Source: Elioraea sp. (GTDB taxonomy: Bacteria > Pseudomonadota > Alphaproteobacteria > Acetobacterales > Acetobacteraceae). Taken from it: DNA of 64,000 bases. Positions 26,771-34,684 of the stretch are shown here, in pieces. Where the stretch lies: positions 62,001 through 126,000 of the forward strand of contig NZ_JALHPR010000002.1 of NCBI RefSeq assembly GCF_022842375.1, written 5' to 3'. Within the stretch, counting starts at the first letter, position 1; each line of letters starts with the position of its first letter. Made by a program: the position numbers and the translations under genes. Under the pieces are notes generated by a model. It saw only the letters and a program-made list of their open reading frames with translations, was not told where the DNA came from and did no database searches.

Positions 26771-26814
26771 CGGACTTCTGAGCCGGTTCGAATCCCGGCG
26801 TACCCCCTCCGCCA
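26771..26814 (+). other. tRNA-like 3' end (T-arm plus CCA), possible attachment site
   Basis: The stretch contains GCCGGTTCGAATCCCGGC, which carries the T-loop consensus GGTTCGAATCC with an imperfect T stem, followed by TACCCCCTCCGCCA ending in an acceptor-like CTCCGCCA. No matching 5' acceptor, D-arm or anticodon arm is present in the 100 bases before it. It is therefore a 3' fragment of a tRNA (serine type) or tmRNA. Such fragments are left where integrases insert elements into tRNA genes. Phage-like debris occurs on both sides of it. Confidence 0.45.
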
Positions 26815-26916
26815 GTGCTCCTGGGTTCGAAGCGTCGTCTTCAGCGTGGTAGCGCGCCAATCGGGGCTGCGTCGGCCCGGCGGGTTTCGGTCCGCGCGGG
26901 GCAATCAGCAGAGGTT

Positions 26917-27420
26917 TCAGTTGGACGGCGCGCCTTGGATCGGGGCGGCCGGCTGCGCGGGCGCGGCATCGAGCGCCGCGCGGATGGCCGCGAACGGGAT
27001 CACCACCGTGTTGCTGCGCCACGGGATCCACATGAACTCCGCCCCGCGCGCGAGCACGCAAAGGTCATCCGGCGCGCGTTGCCAGTCCAATTCGGGCTGG
27101 TTCTCCCTCCGCAACGTGCCGCGTTCGTCCCGCACCGACACGAAGGCCCGCAAGGAAATTGGCGGCATGACGAGGTAACGACCGTCACGCGGCACGCCCT
27201 CAGCCGGAGACAGCTCGCGTGGACCAGGCAGGACACTCAACCCCGCATCCCTGATATAGCCGCACTCATCGAAGAACTCTCCGGCCCTGAACCCCACGGC
27301 AGGATAGAACATGTCCTCGGTGTGCGGCCGGCCGGCGCAGGGTTCGGTCCGGCCCTGGAACGTCGTGCTCGACCGTCCGGGCATCCGGCGCATGTCTCGC
27401 TGCGACGAGAACTCGGCCAC
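26917..27420 (-). CDS. Hypothetical protein, possibly a fragment
   Basis: 167 residues from a GTG; the frame stays open further upstream with NSRDEQRYFFGG, so the true N-terminus may be lost or lie in the scar. The composition looks coding: FYPAVGFRAGEFFDECGYIR, then GRYLVMPPISLRAFVSVRDE and EFMWIPWRSNTVVIPFAAIR, ending in an Ala/Pro-rich tail. No domain is recognised and there is no signal peptide. It sits between the tRNA-like fragment and a fragment of the dispersed phage-like gene. Confidence 0.4.
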   Translation of the reverse strand: MAEFSSQRDMRRMPGRSSTTFQGRTEPCAGRPHTEDMFYPAVGFRAGEFFDECGYIRDAGLSVLPGPRELSPAEGVPRDGRYLVMPPISLRAFVSVRDERGTLRRENQPELDWQRAPDDLCVLARGAEFMWIPWRSNTVVIPFAAIRAALDAAPAQPAAPIQGAPSN

Positions 27421-27506
27421 GATCCCACCGAAGAAGTACCGTTGCTCATCCCTGGAGTTAAGCGGCGGCGGGAACGCGGGACGCGCCCGTTGCTGAGGGC
27501 ATCGTT

Positions 27507-27620
27507 CCCGAGCCCTTCTGCGGCGCCGGCGCCGCCGTCCGCGCCAACCGCAGCGCGCTCGCAGACCTCATCATGGTGCAGCAAGGTGTCGCGCCCAGTG
27601 ATCCCGTCGCGCCGGCGCTC
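27507..27620 (+). pseudogene. Internally deleted fragment of the 18880 hypothetical gene
   Basis: The plus strand reads PEPFCGAGAAVRA and then NRSALADLIMVQQGVAPSDP. In the copy at 18880 the PEPYAEPAPP linker and NRSALADLIMVQQGIAPNDP are separated by about 30 residues, which are missing here. No start is present. Confidence 0.6.
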
Positions 27621-27696
27621 ATGCGCCCCAGCTGGCAGCGTGCAAACCCCCCCGGTCGTGACCTGAGCGCCGTGGTCTAGCTATGGCAGCCCGCCC

Positions 27697-28239
27697 TCAA
27701 TCAACCGGTCGGCGGGCCCGCACATAGGCCAGCAGCAATCCGCCGAACACGGCGATCCAAAACAGATAGTGCGCGGCAAAAACCACCCAGGCCAGCGTCG
27801 GCTTCAGCGAGATCAAGTTCGGATGCCATGAGGCCAGGTAGTTGCGCACGCCGGTCGCGATGAAGGTGCGCGCCTCCTCCGGCTTGCCCTCGATCGATTT
27901 CGCGACGCCGTACACGTCATCAGCGTTCCGCTTCAGGAACAGCCAGGAATCCTCATTGCGGAACTGCTGGTCCCCGCCCCAGCCACGCGTGTAGATGAAG
28001 TCCACATCCTCGGTCTCGCGCGGCGCTGTTGAGCGCTCAACGCGACGCACCTCGGTGCCAGTGACATAGCCGTGCCCGACAAACGGCCGGCTCATCTCGA
28101 ACGGCACCCACAGCACGATCGCCGCAACCACGATGGCCAGCGCGCGAAAGTCGCGCCGCCGAAGGCTCCGCCAGGCCAGCAGCAGCAGGACGGCCAGCAG
28201 CACCAGGCCAAGGGAGACGTAGTTGTAAAGAAAACTCAT
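27697..28239 (-). CDS. DUF1523-like membrane protein
   Basis: 180 residues when started at MSFLYNYVSLGLVLL; the frame extends upstream but without clear coding character. There are membrane segments at the N-terminus (two, residues 3-23 and 31-50) and at the C-terminus (LAWVVFAAHYLFWIAVFGGL). The soluble middle has DVDFIYTRGWGGDQQFRNED and then ASWHPNLISLKP. The RNED and FPN/HPNxxSxKP elements are those of DUF1523 proteins of alphaproteobacteria. Function unknown; probably an inner-membrane protein with a periplasmic domain. Confidence 0.6.
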   Translation of the reverse strand: MSFLYNYVSLGLVLLAVLLLLAWRSLRRRDFRALAIVVAAIVLWVPFEMSRPFVGHGYVTGTEVRRVERSTAPRETEDVDFIYTRGWGGDQQFRNEDSWLFLKRNADDVYGVAKSIEGKPEEARTFIATGVRNYLASWHPNLISLKPTLAWVVFAAHYLFWIAVFGGLLLAYVRARRPVD

Positions 28240-28450
28240 CAGGTGTTCCGTCGCGAACGCTCCCAGACCGACATCGGCAGATGGCCAGCCCATCTGGCCA
28301 ACTGGGAGGTAGGCTATCCAGCATCCGACGGCCTTTGCATAGGAAGAACTGGCGGGACGGCGCCAGCGGCCAGCGGCACAGGTTAGTGATTGCTGTCCGA
28401 CCGGAGATTGGGCTGGGCAGGGCGACAAAAGAAGGCTGTTCAGCCTCCCG

Positions 28451-28822
28451 GTGAAGCTACAGCTTTCCGACACGAATGACGGGTTGGTCGCACTCGGGCT
28501 AACGCTGCTTTCCTATGGCGTCGCCGAGATCTACCGCTACGGGTTCGTTGCTGTCTTCGCCGCCGCAGTGACCCTGCGCGCGGCGGGGTGTGCTCACAGG
28601 TATCACGAGGAGTTGCACGCGTTTGCCGAACGGATCGAGCGTGTGGCGATCACACCCGTCCTCGTGTGCTTCGGTGCGGCTATCGCAGAGGGCTTGGTAC
28701 TCGGGTCGATCGAGTGGGCAGCGATCGCTGTCGCTTTGGTGACGTTGCCAGCGCTGCGTCCCGTCGCTGCTTTCGTCATCCTGATCGGGACGAGCTCGCC
28801 ACGACGTTGCGGCGCGCGTTAA
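28451..28822 (+). pseudogene. Truncated CPA1-type sodium/proton antiporter
   Basis: The frame reads LVALGLTLLSYGVAEIYRYG, then FVAVFAAAVTLRAAGCAHRY and HEELHAFAERIERV. This is a well-known stretch of NhaP/CPA1 antiporters: a membrane helix with YGxAE, then the E/DYHxxLHxFAExIE loop. An intact protein has about 400 residues; here only about 120 are left, without the N-terminal transport core or the end. It cannot be functional. Confidence 0.65.
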
Positions 28823-28871
28823 TGGAGCAGGTCCACGATCGACGTTCCCGCTGTCATGCGGGCGGCGCAAG

Positions 28872-29846
28872 TCACCCCGCGCGCGGGACGCCCTGCTCGA
28901 GTTGTGTCGGCTGAGTGTTGTCGTCCGACCTGGCGGGCACCGGCGCAGCGCGCCTGCTTCCGTGTCGGTTGGCCCAGGCGCGCGTAAACTCAGCTCCAGC
29001 CAGAAATATCAGCGATGAATAGTATATCCATACAAGCAGGACAATGAGGGCTCCAGCTGCGCCAAATCCGGCCGCAATGCTGGTGTACCCGATGTAGAAG
29101 GCGATAGCCGATTTGCCAATCGTGAACAGGAGTGCTGTCGCGAGTGCTCCGATGGACACGTCGCCCCAATCCAGTTGCCGGTCGGGCAGAAATTTGAAGA
29201 TCGCTGCGAATAACGTGGTGAGAATCGTGACGGTCACGGCTGTGTTCAAGAGGAAAGCGAGCACTGCGCCACCGGGTAAGGCGCTCTCCAACCAAGTCAC
29301 GAGCGACGAGATGGCGGCGCTGACCGCGAGTGACGCAATCATGACGAACCCGGTCGTTGCCACGAGCCCAAGGGCCGCAGCTCTCGCCTTGACCAGTCTG
29401 GAAACTGTTTCGACAATCGAAGCTGCTTCAGGAACTTCGGTTTTCCAAATGGCATTCAATGCCGACTGAAGTGATGCAAACGCTCCGCTTGCCGTGACGA
29501 GCAGCGTTAGCAAGCCAGCAGCGAGCGCCAAGCCGCCGCGCGCATCGCCGAGGGCGCCTTCCGCCATCTCTCTGACCTCGCCAGCACCTCGTTCGCCGAC
29601 GATGCTCGTCAGCTGCGCGCCAAGCGCGCTGTCGACCTGCTGACGATCAAACATCAATTCAGCGATGCCTGTGACGATGAACAGCAGTGGCCCGACGGAG
29701 AAAAGGGTGAAATAGGCAATTCCGGCCCCACGCGTCAGACACTCATCCGCGATGAACCCTTCGCCGGCATCCACCAGCATTGCCCGAAAACCACCCATCG
29801 CGCTTCCATCCTCATCGATGAACGGGCTGCGCTGCCATTCTCCCAT
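28872..29846 (-). CDS. YihY/BrkB family inner-membrane protein
   Basis: 324 residues from MGEWQRSPF. A GTG three codons earlier and an ATG at 29798 (MGGFRAML) are alternatives. The family signature is clear: ADECLTRGAGIAYFTLFSVG, then SGAFASLQSALNAIWKTE and FKFLPDRQLDWGDVSIGAL. Further on is GFGAAGALIVLLVWIYYSSLIFLAGAEFTR. Six membrane helices are visible. The family (formerly called ribonuclease BN) has no agreed function. The C-terminal tail is polar and probably cytoplasmic. It lies downstream of the stress-type genes on the same strand. Confidence 0.85.
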   Translation of the reverse strand: MGEWQRSPFIDEDGSAMGGFRAMLVDAGEGFIADECLTRGAGIAYFTLFSVGPLLFIVTGIAELMFDRQQVDSALGAQLTSIVGERGAGEVREMAEGALGDARGGLALAAGLLTLLVTASGAFASLQSALNAIWKTEVPEAASIVETVSRLVKARAAALGLVATTGFVMIASLAVSAAISSLVTWLESALPGGAVLAFLLNTAVTVTILTTLFAAIFKFLPDRQLDWGDVSIGALATALLFTIGKSAIAFYIGYTSIAAGFGAAGALIVLLVWIYYSSLIFLAGAEFTRAWANRHGSRRAAPVPARSDDNTQPTQLEQGVPRAG

Positions 29847-29912
29847 GCCAGACACGGGACCGAAGATCGAAGGCCACCATGCCCACCCCGGAACTACACG
29901 GCATTCACTGGC

Positions 29913-30758
29913 TCATGATGTCGGGGGCGGTCGGACGGAGGTCTCGGTGCCGCTCGGTACGTCCTTGCCAGGATTGATGCGAGACGCAGCCGCACTTGCG
30001 ACTGCTCCCAGCGTCTCGCCGACATCGTCGGCAGCCCTGATCAGCGTGTCGCCAGTCCTTTCCCGATCGAACTGTTCCTTCGTACGGGTATAGGTCTCGC
30101 TGATTTTCTGCGCGGCTTGCTCAGCCTCCTCACCGACGACCGCACGAACCTCATCGTACGTTGCCGTTGCGCTGTCGGTCACGCGGCCGATGACAGCGTC
30201 GCGCGCTTCTCCCATCAAGCGGTCTTCCGTCCGGGTGCCCGGAAGAACGGCAGCGAGTGCCGCGCCGAGTGCGAGGCCGAAGACACCGATGAGCAATGGT
30301 TGGGCTTCTGAAACTTCATCCCAGCGACTGACTGCCCGCCGTGCCAGCGCGGATGTCCGTTCCATCGCCCGTCGTCCGCCTCCAGGCTCTTCGGACGGGG
30401 ACGCGCCCGCGCCCGGCGCCTCGGCGTGGCCTTGCACGGGATGGCCCGCAGACCCCTGAGAGGACGGCGCGCCGCTGGCGTGCTTGGACAGAAGGAGCCA
30501 CCCGATCCCAGCGCCAATCAGCAGCACGGGCAAAGGATTATCACGTACCGATGCGCCCAGGTTGCGAGCGAAGTCGGCCCCGCCTGACCCTTTGGCATAA
30601 TCTGAGATGCGGTCCACCACATCATCCACGATCTGACCTGGCTGTAGCTTGACCCTAAGCGCGTCAACCGTTCCGGATACGCTGGCGCGTGTCTGCTCCA
30701 CCTCGTGCTCGATCTGGTCAGCAGACTTGCTGCCGGGATGCGTTGTTGTCGCGCTCAT
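29913..30758 (-). CDS. DUF3618 domain protein
   Basis: 281 residues. The N-terminal SADQIEHEVEQTRASVSGTVDALRVKL helix is the DUF3618 signature. A membrane helix follows (NPLPVLLIGAGIGWLLLSKH near residue 90) and a second comes near 155 (LLIGVFGLALGAALAAVLPG). Between and after these are long charged helices with a coiled-coil look (AEQAAQKISETYTRTKEQFD). It overlaps the upstream holin-like gene by ATGA. Such proteins accompany holin-like DUF1469 proteins in alphaproteobacterial envelope-stress operons. Molecular role unknown. Confidence 0.8.
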   Translation of the reverse strand: MSATTTHPGSKSADQIEHEVEQTRASVSGTVDALRVKLQPGQIVDDVVDRISDYAKGSGGADFARNLGASVRDNPLPVLLIGAGIGWLLLSKHASGAPSSQGSAGHPVQGHAEAPGAGASPSEEPGGGRRAMERTSALARRAVSRWDEVSEAQPLLIGVFGLALGAALAAVLPGTRTEDRLMGEARDAVIGRVTDSATATYDEVRAVVGEEAEQAAQKISETYTRTKEQFDRERTGDTLIRAADDVGETLGAVASAAASRINPGKDVPSGTETSVRPPPTS

Positions 30759-31150
30759 GGCATCTGCTCCTTGACGACCGCTGCATCGCGGGACACCTGG
30801 TTCATCGTGCGTTCTGGAGCGAAGCTCGTCGCCTTCATCCGGCCCAGACCAGACCGCAGGACGGCGTATCCGATGATCGCAACGACAACCCCGACGATCA
30901 GCGAGGACACCGTTGCCGACAGCCCGGCGTATTCGACAAGGAGCGCGACTACCGCCTGCAGCAGGATGATCAGTGCCGCGAGCATGAGGACCGCGCCTGC
31001 GCCGATGGAAGCGCCCGCCGTGCCGACCGATGAGACCTTCTCGTTGATCTCCGCGCGAGCGAGCTGAATTTCCTTGCGCACCAGGGTCGTCGTCTGGCTC
31101 ACGAGATCACCGAGCAGATCGGGAACCGAGCGTTGAGTATCCTGGCTCAT
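30755..31150 (-). CDS. Phage-holin-family (DUF1469/holin-X-like) membrane protein
   Basis: 131 residues. An amphipathic N-terminus with LVSQTTTLVRKEIQLARAEI is followed by two adjacent membrane helices (residues about 48-70 and 78-97). This is the layout of chromosomal holin-X/DUF1469 proteins, which are not true phage lysis proteins. It overlaps the genes on both sides by four bases, so the three form one translationally coupled unit. Confidence 0.8.
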   Translation of the reverse strand: MSQDTQRSVPDLLGDLVSQTTTLVRKEIQLARAEINEKVSSVGTAGASIGAGAVLMLAALIILLQAVVALLVEYAGLSATVSSLIVGVVVAIIGYAVLRSGLGRMKATSFAPERTMNQVSRDAAVVKEQMP

Positions 31151-31905
31151 GACAGTGCCCTCGACTGGTCCTTGGACTTTGGTGCCTCGTGATCTTCTCC
31201 GATCCGCGATGCCGTCGGATCGACAGGGGCGGGATCGTGGCTGGGGACCAACCCCGTCGGTATCGGACCGGCCGCGCCCTTCCCATGCTGCTGCGCTGCG
31301 GCTCCACGCAGGGTCGCCTGGGCCGTCGTCATCGGCGCCGGAGCCGTACCTTCGTCGGGCCTTGTCGATCCCGGTCCCGTGTTCTGTGTCGGCCTGGAGC
31401 GATGCTGACGCCGCGGGCGTTCGGACGACTGCTCGGTCGAACTCTTGGCAAACCGAACGAGAGCGAATCCCGCCATTGCTGTGACACCGAAGAATGCCGT
31501 GGGTTGTCGGCGCGCGAAATCGGACAAGTCGTGGAACAGTTGGCCGGAGCTGCGCTGATGCATCGCGCCTGAGATCCCCTCGATGGCGTCAGCTGCCGAG
31601 CGCACGTGGCGTGCGATTTCCGGCGACGAGTCCTCCAGATCATCCGCCGCCGCCAAGATGGCATTCGCTACCGCTGACAGCTTTCCGGCTCCGGCCTCCT
31701 TGCCTTCCTCAGCCAATCCTTCGACACGGCTTTTCGCGGCGTCCAAAACTTCACCGCCTTTCTCGCCAACGCGCTCCACGACGCCGGCAGCCTTGTCCCG
31801 CACGTCGTCCGCAAATTCCATCGCTCCATCCTTAACGTCAGAGAGCCCCGCTCGCGCGGCGTCAGCTGATCTGGCGAGCGGATCTGGATCTGAACGGGTG
31901 GCCAT
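31147..31905 (-). CDS. Helix-rich stress-type protein (apolipoprotein-like repeats)
   Basis: 252 residues started at MATRSDPDP; the frame continues upstream but loses character. Residues 10-75 form amphipathic helices rich in Ala, Lys and Asp (MEFADDVRDKAAGVVERVGE, AKSRVEGLAEEGKEAGAGKL), like nutrient-deprivation or late-embryogenesis-type proteins. A short membrane helix (AFFGVTAMAGFALVRFAKSS) lies near residue 140. The C-terminal 90 residues are disordered and Pro/Gln-rich. It is the first gene of the overlapping envelope operon. No enzymatic motif is seen. Confidence 0.72.
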   Translation of the reverse strand: MATRSDPDPLARSADAARAGLSDVKDGAMEFADDVRDKAAGVVERVGEKGGEVLDAAKSRVEGLAEEGKEAGAGKLSAVANAILAAADDLEDSSPEIARHVRSAADAIEGISGAMHQRSSGQLFHDLSDFARRQPTAFFGVTAMAGFALVRFAKSSTEQSSERPRRQHRSRPTQNTGPGSTRPDEGTAPAPMTTAQATLRGAAAQQHGKGAAGPIPTGLVPSHDPAPVDPTASRIGEDHEAPKSKDQSRALS

Positions 31906-32069
31906 GCGCGCTACCTCCGTGGAGAGCGACCTCTGTCGCGATGCGGGGTCGACAAGCGGCCCTTCGAACAAAACGACGCGCGCAGCCGCAGTTCCCAGTG
32001 CGGGCATCACGTTTCGTCAAGCTGATGGCATCGTCGGCAATCCGGTGTGCCGGGCATGCGCTCAATCGG

Positions 32070-32143
32070 CGTAGTCGCCGAGCGGCTGAAATCCGCGCTC
32101 GCGGACTTATCCAGGTCCATCAAGGCATCGCGCCCAACGATAT
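32070..32143 (+). pseudogene. Small fragment of the 18880 hypothetical gene
   Basis: The plus strand reads VVAERLK directly joined to SALADL and, after a frame change, IQVHQGIAPNDM. The intact copy at 18880 has VVAERLKAAGVWEAI and ALADLIMVQQGIAPNDP. The intervening residues are deleted. Confidence 0.55.
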
Positions 32144-32216
32144 GGGGAAACGTGTAGGAGCCCGCACGGAGAAGGCTGCGATCGCGCGCCGCGTCGGACG
32201 CAGATTGTCGCGACAC

Positions 32217-33206
32217 TCACTCTCTCGACGCACTCCCGATGCAGGCGGGCTCATCTTCGATCGGCGGAGCGCAGTGGTTATGGATGTGTGTCGCGGCGAC
32301 AGCGGCGTGGCCCATCCCTACGACGATCTGGTCGAGCCCGAGCGCCACGTCGCCAACGGCATACAGCCCCTTCACAGTCGTCTGGCAATTGGCGTCCACC
32401 AGCACCGCACCAGCGGCGTCACGCTCGGCGCCCAGCGCTCCGGCCAGCCCAGAGCGATAGGTCAGCCCGAGCGCCGAGTAGAGGATGTCGAAGCGCAGTT
32501 CCGCCCCGCCGCAGGTGCGCATGGCCGCGATGCGGCCGTCTTGCACGTCGAGCCCCGCGATCGGCTCGTCCACGAGACGGATGCGGTGTTGCTCCACGAG
32601 CGCACGCTCCGGCGGGAGGAGCTCAAGCGGGCGGCCGAGCGTCAGCAGCGTGACGTCGTCCGAGTAGGTGCGCGCGATGAAGGCTGCCTCGCCCAGGCCG
32701 CGCGTCCCATGCCCGATCACCGCGATGCGACTGTCACGTGATTCGAAGCCATCGCAGATCGGGCAATAGCGGACGAGGCCGCGACGCACGGCATCCGGGA
32801 GGTCCGGCAACTCGGGCTCGACATCGATCCCGCCAGTGGCGAGAAGCACCCGTCGCGCCTGCACCTCGCAGTTCCCGTCCCTCGTTTCAACCTCTGCACG
32901 GAAACCCTCTCGTCCCGACTTGCGCAGCGCAGAGACGCGGCCGTCGAGCGGCGAGACACCGTAGCGGCCGGCGTGCTCACGCACGCGCGCAAGAATCTCC
33001 GGGCCCGGGATACCGTCGGCGAAGAAGGGGATGTTGTGGCTGGTGGGAATCCAAGCGGCACGAGGATCCCCCTCGTCCACCACCAGCGCAAGCCGACGGA
33101 AGCGTGCGAGGTAGAGCGCCGCCGTCATTCCGGCAGGTCCTCCACCGACGATCAGGCAATCCAGGGCGTTCAGGGAGTCGTTCTTCAGGGACTGGAGCAA
33201 GCTCAT
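32217..33206 (-). CDS. Thioredoxin reductase-like FAD/NAD(P) oxidoreductase
   Basis: 329 residues from MSLLQSLK, with GAAAGG-type ribosome site upstream. FAD binding is shown by CLIVGGGPAGMTAALYLARF near the N-terminus and GLYAVGDVALGLDQIVVGMG near the C-terminus. NAD(P) binding is weaker (IAVIGHGTRGLGEAAFIA). A CPIC motif in RYCPICDGFE near residue 145 sits where thioredoxin reductase has its redox CxxC, so a disulfide-exchange reaction is plausible. It is just downstream, on the same strand, of the sulfur genes and may reduce a sulfur carrier or thiol (inference). Sequence fits the broader NAD(P)/FAD-dependent reductase group rather than classic TrxB. Confidence 0.85.
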   Translation of the reverse strand: MSLLQSLKNDSLNALDCLIVGGGPAGMTAALYLARFRRLALVVDEGDPRAAWIPTSHNIPFFADGIPGPEILARVREHAGRYGVSPLDGRVSALRKSGREGFRAEVETRDGNCEVQARRVLLATGGIDVEPELPDLPDAVRRGLVRYCPICDGFESRDSRIAVIGHGTRGLGEAAFIARTYSDDVTLLTLGRPLELLPPERALVEQHRIRLVDEPIAGLDVQDGRIAAMRTCGGAELRFDILYSALGLTYRSGLAGALGAERDAAGAVLVDANCQTTVKGLYAVGDVALGLDQIVVGMGHAAVAATHIHNHCAPPIEDEPACIGSASRE

Positions 33207-33483
33207 ACGAGAACCTTTCGGCAGGTCGCTGGTCACACCGCCCGATGCAGGTGCTCGTCTTGTTCCAAAGCGGCCTGGACCGCCCTTCGTGCCAGCATAG
33301 CTTCGTGTGCTGTGCCCCCCGATCCTCCGTGAACGGGCAGCCCATGTGGTGCCCTGCCATGGCGTCGAAATCGCTGGCGCCTATTGGCTGATCGAGCGCA
33401 TTCGAGCGATGGCCTTCAAACTGCACGCACTCGGTTCTGGGCGTCGGCCCGGGTCGCCTTGCAGCGCCGTTGCCGGTTCACTC
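33207..33483. other. Intergenic, nothing recognised
   Basis: The 277 bases between the two minus-strand genes contain open frames without family likeness. No repeat or hairpin stands out. Confidence 0.4.
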
Positions 33484-34068
33484 TCAACGCTCGACGAGGG
33501 CATTGAGGACGATGAGAAACACGACAAGGGTCCCTGCTACCGTCGGGACCAGCACCTTACGGGGTACGTGCAGGACAGCATCCAGCGTCAGCTTCCCGAG
33601 GTCGCCCCAGCGCTCCACCGTTTGCTTGAGGCGGCCCGAAAGTTCTGCGTAGACCCAGGATCCGACGACTAGTCCTGCCATGCCGAAAAGCGCATCCCAG
33701 CTCCCCTGCCCAAGCGCGGCCGCCGCCGTTCCTGGGCAGTAGCCGATCAGCGCGAAGCCCGCGCCGAACACCAGGCCGCCCAGAATGTTCGGGCCGAGCC
33801 GTGTCGGCTGGATGTGCAGCTCGACCTTACCGAAATGGTGCAGGGCGAACACGCCGACCATGCCGACGACGATCGCACTCAGCATGATCTTCACGACCGT
33901 CCAATCCTGGAACAGAAGCTGCCCGACCAGGATGTGATAGGTGCCGACCCCGCCCTTCTGCAGGAGGAAGCCGAAGACAAATCCGAAGACGGCGCCCTGG
34001 ACCATGGTGCGCACTTTCAGCGTCGCTGCAGCATCCGCATGCTCGCCGGTCCCAACAACCTCCGCCAT
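33484..34068 (-). CDS. YeeE/YedE family membrane protein, second half (DUF6691-type)
   Basis: 194 residues with about five membrane helices. FGFLLQKGGVGTYHILVGQL lies near residue 33. GYCPGTAAAALGQGSWDALFG near residue 108 holds the conserved Cys of one half of YeeE thiosulfate transporters. The protein is half the size of classic YeeE. Together with the next gene upstream, which carries the other Cys motif, it should form a split sulfur-compound channel in the inner membrane. It lies four bases after its partner's stop. Confidence 0.87.
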   Translation of the reverse strand: MAEVVGTGEHADAAATLKVRTMVQGAVFGFVFGFLLQKGGVGTYHILVGQLLFQDWTVVKIMLSAIVVGMVGVFALHHFGKVELHIQPTRLGPNILGGLVFGAGFALIGYCPGTAAAALGQGSWDALFGMAGLVVGSWVYAELSGRLKQTVERWGDLGKLTLDAVLHVPRKVLVPTVAGTLVVFLIVLNALVER

Positions 34069-34072
34069 CGTC

Positions 34073-34684
34073 TCAGGTCCTGAAAAGAAGGGCGGCGACG
34101 AAGGCGCCGCCGATGAAGAAACAGATCACCGCGATCCACGACGCGACATTCAGCTGCAAGGTCCCGCTGATGCCATGCCCGCTGGTGCAGCCACCCGCCA
34201 ACCTTGCGCCGAACGCCATCAGTCCACCGCCCACGAAAGCGAAGGCGCCGCGCAAGGCGATGCTCTCGCCGAAGCGGGCGTGCCACATCTCGGGTATCCA
34301 CCGGTTGGTCTGCTCGCCCACCGGCCAAGCGGCGGCGGCGGCGCCGAGAACGGCGGCGACCACGAACATGAACCCCCAGTTCACCCTGGGCGCGTTGTCT
34401 TTGAAATAATCGAGGCTCTCTGTCCGCCGCGGGGCGACGAGCTTGCCGATAAGGCCGGCGACGCTGGCGTAGAAGGACGAGGCGCCAATAGGCTTGTCGG
34501 AGAAGTAGAAGGTGGCCCAGGCCAGCACGCCGATGCCCGCTCCCACCAGGTACGGCGACCAGGCAGGACCCGCGTAGTTTCTCGCGTCCACAGCGGGATC
34601 CGCGGCGACGGCCGCCGCCGGAACTGCCAGAAGCAGAAGGGCGACCCAGGCGCTATGACGCACGGAAGCCGGTAATCTCGTCAC
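34073..34684 (-). CDS. YeeE/YedE family membrane protein, first half
   Basis: 203 residues. There is a signal-like N-terminus (ALLLLAVPAAAVAADPA) and four to five membrane helices. The motif ARLAGGCTSGHGISGTLQL near residue 165 contains the conserved Cys that relays thiosulfate in YeeE proteins. It overlaps the upstream persulfide dioxygenase-rhodanese gene by ATGA. The pair therefore imports or exports a sulfane-sulfur compound handled by that enzyme. Confidence 0.87.
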   Translation of the reverse strand: MTRLPASVRHSAWVALLLLAVPAAAVAADPAVDARNYAGPAWSPYLVGAGIGVLAWATFYFSDKPIGASSFYASVAGLIGKLVAPRRTESLDYFKDNAPRVNWGFMFVVAAVLGAAAAAWPVGEQTNRWIPEMWHARFGESIALRGAFAFVGGGLMAFGARLAGGCTSGHGISGTLQLNVASWIAVICFFIGGAFVAALLFRT

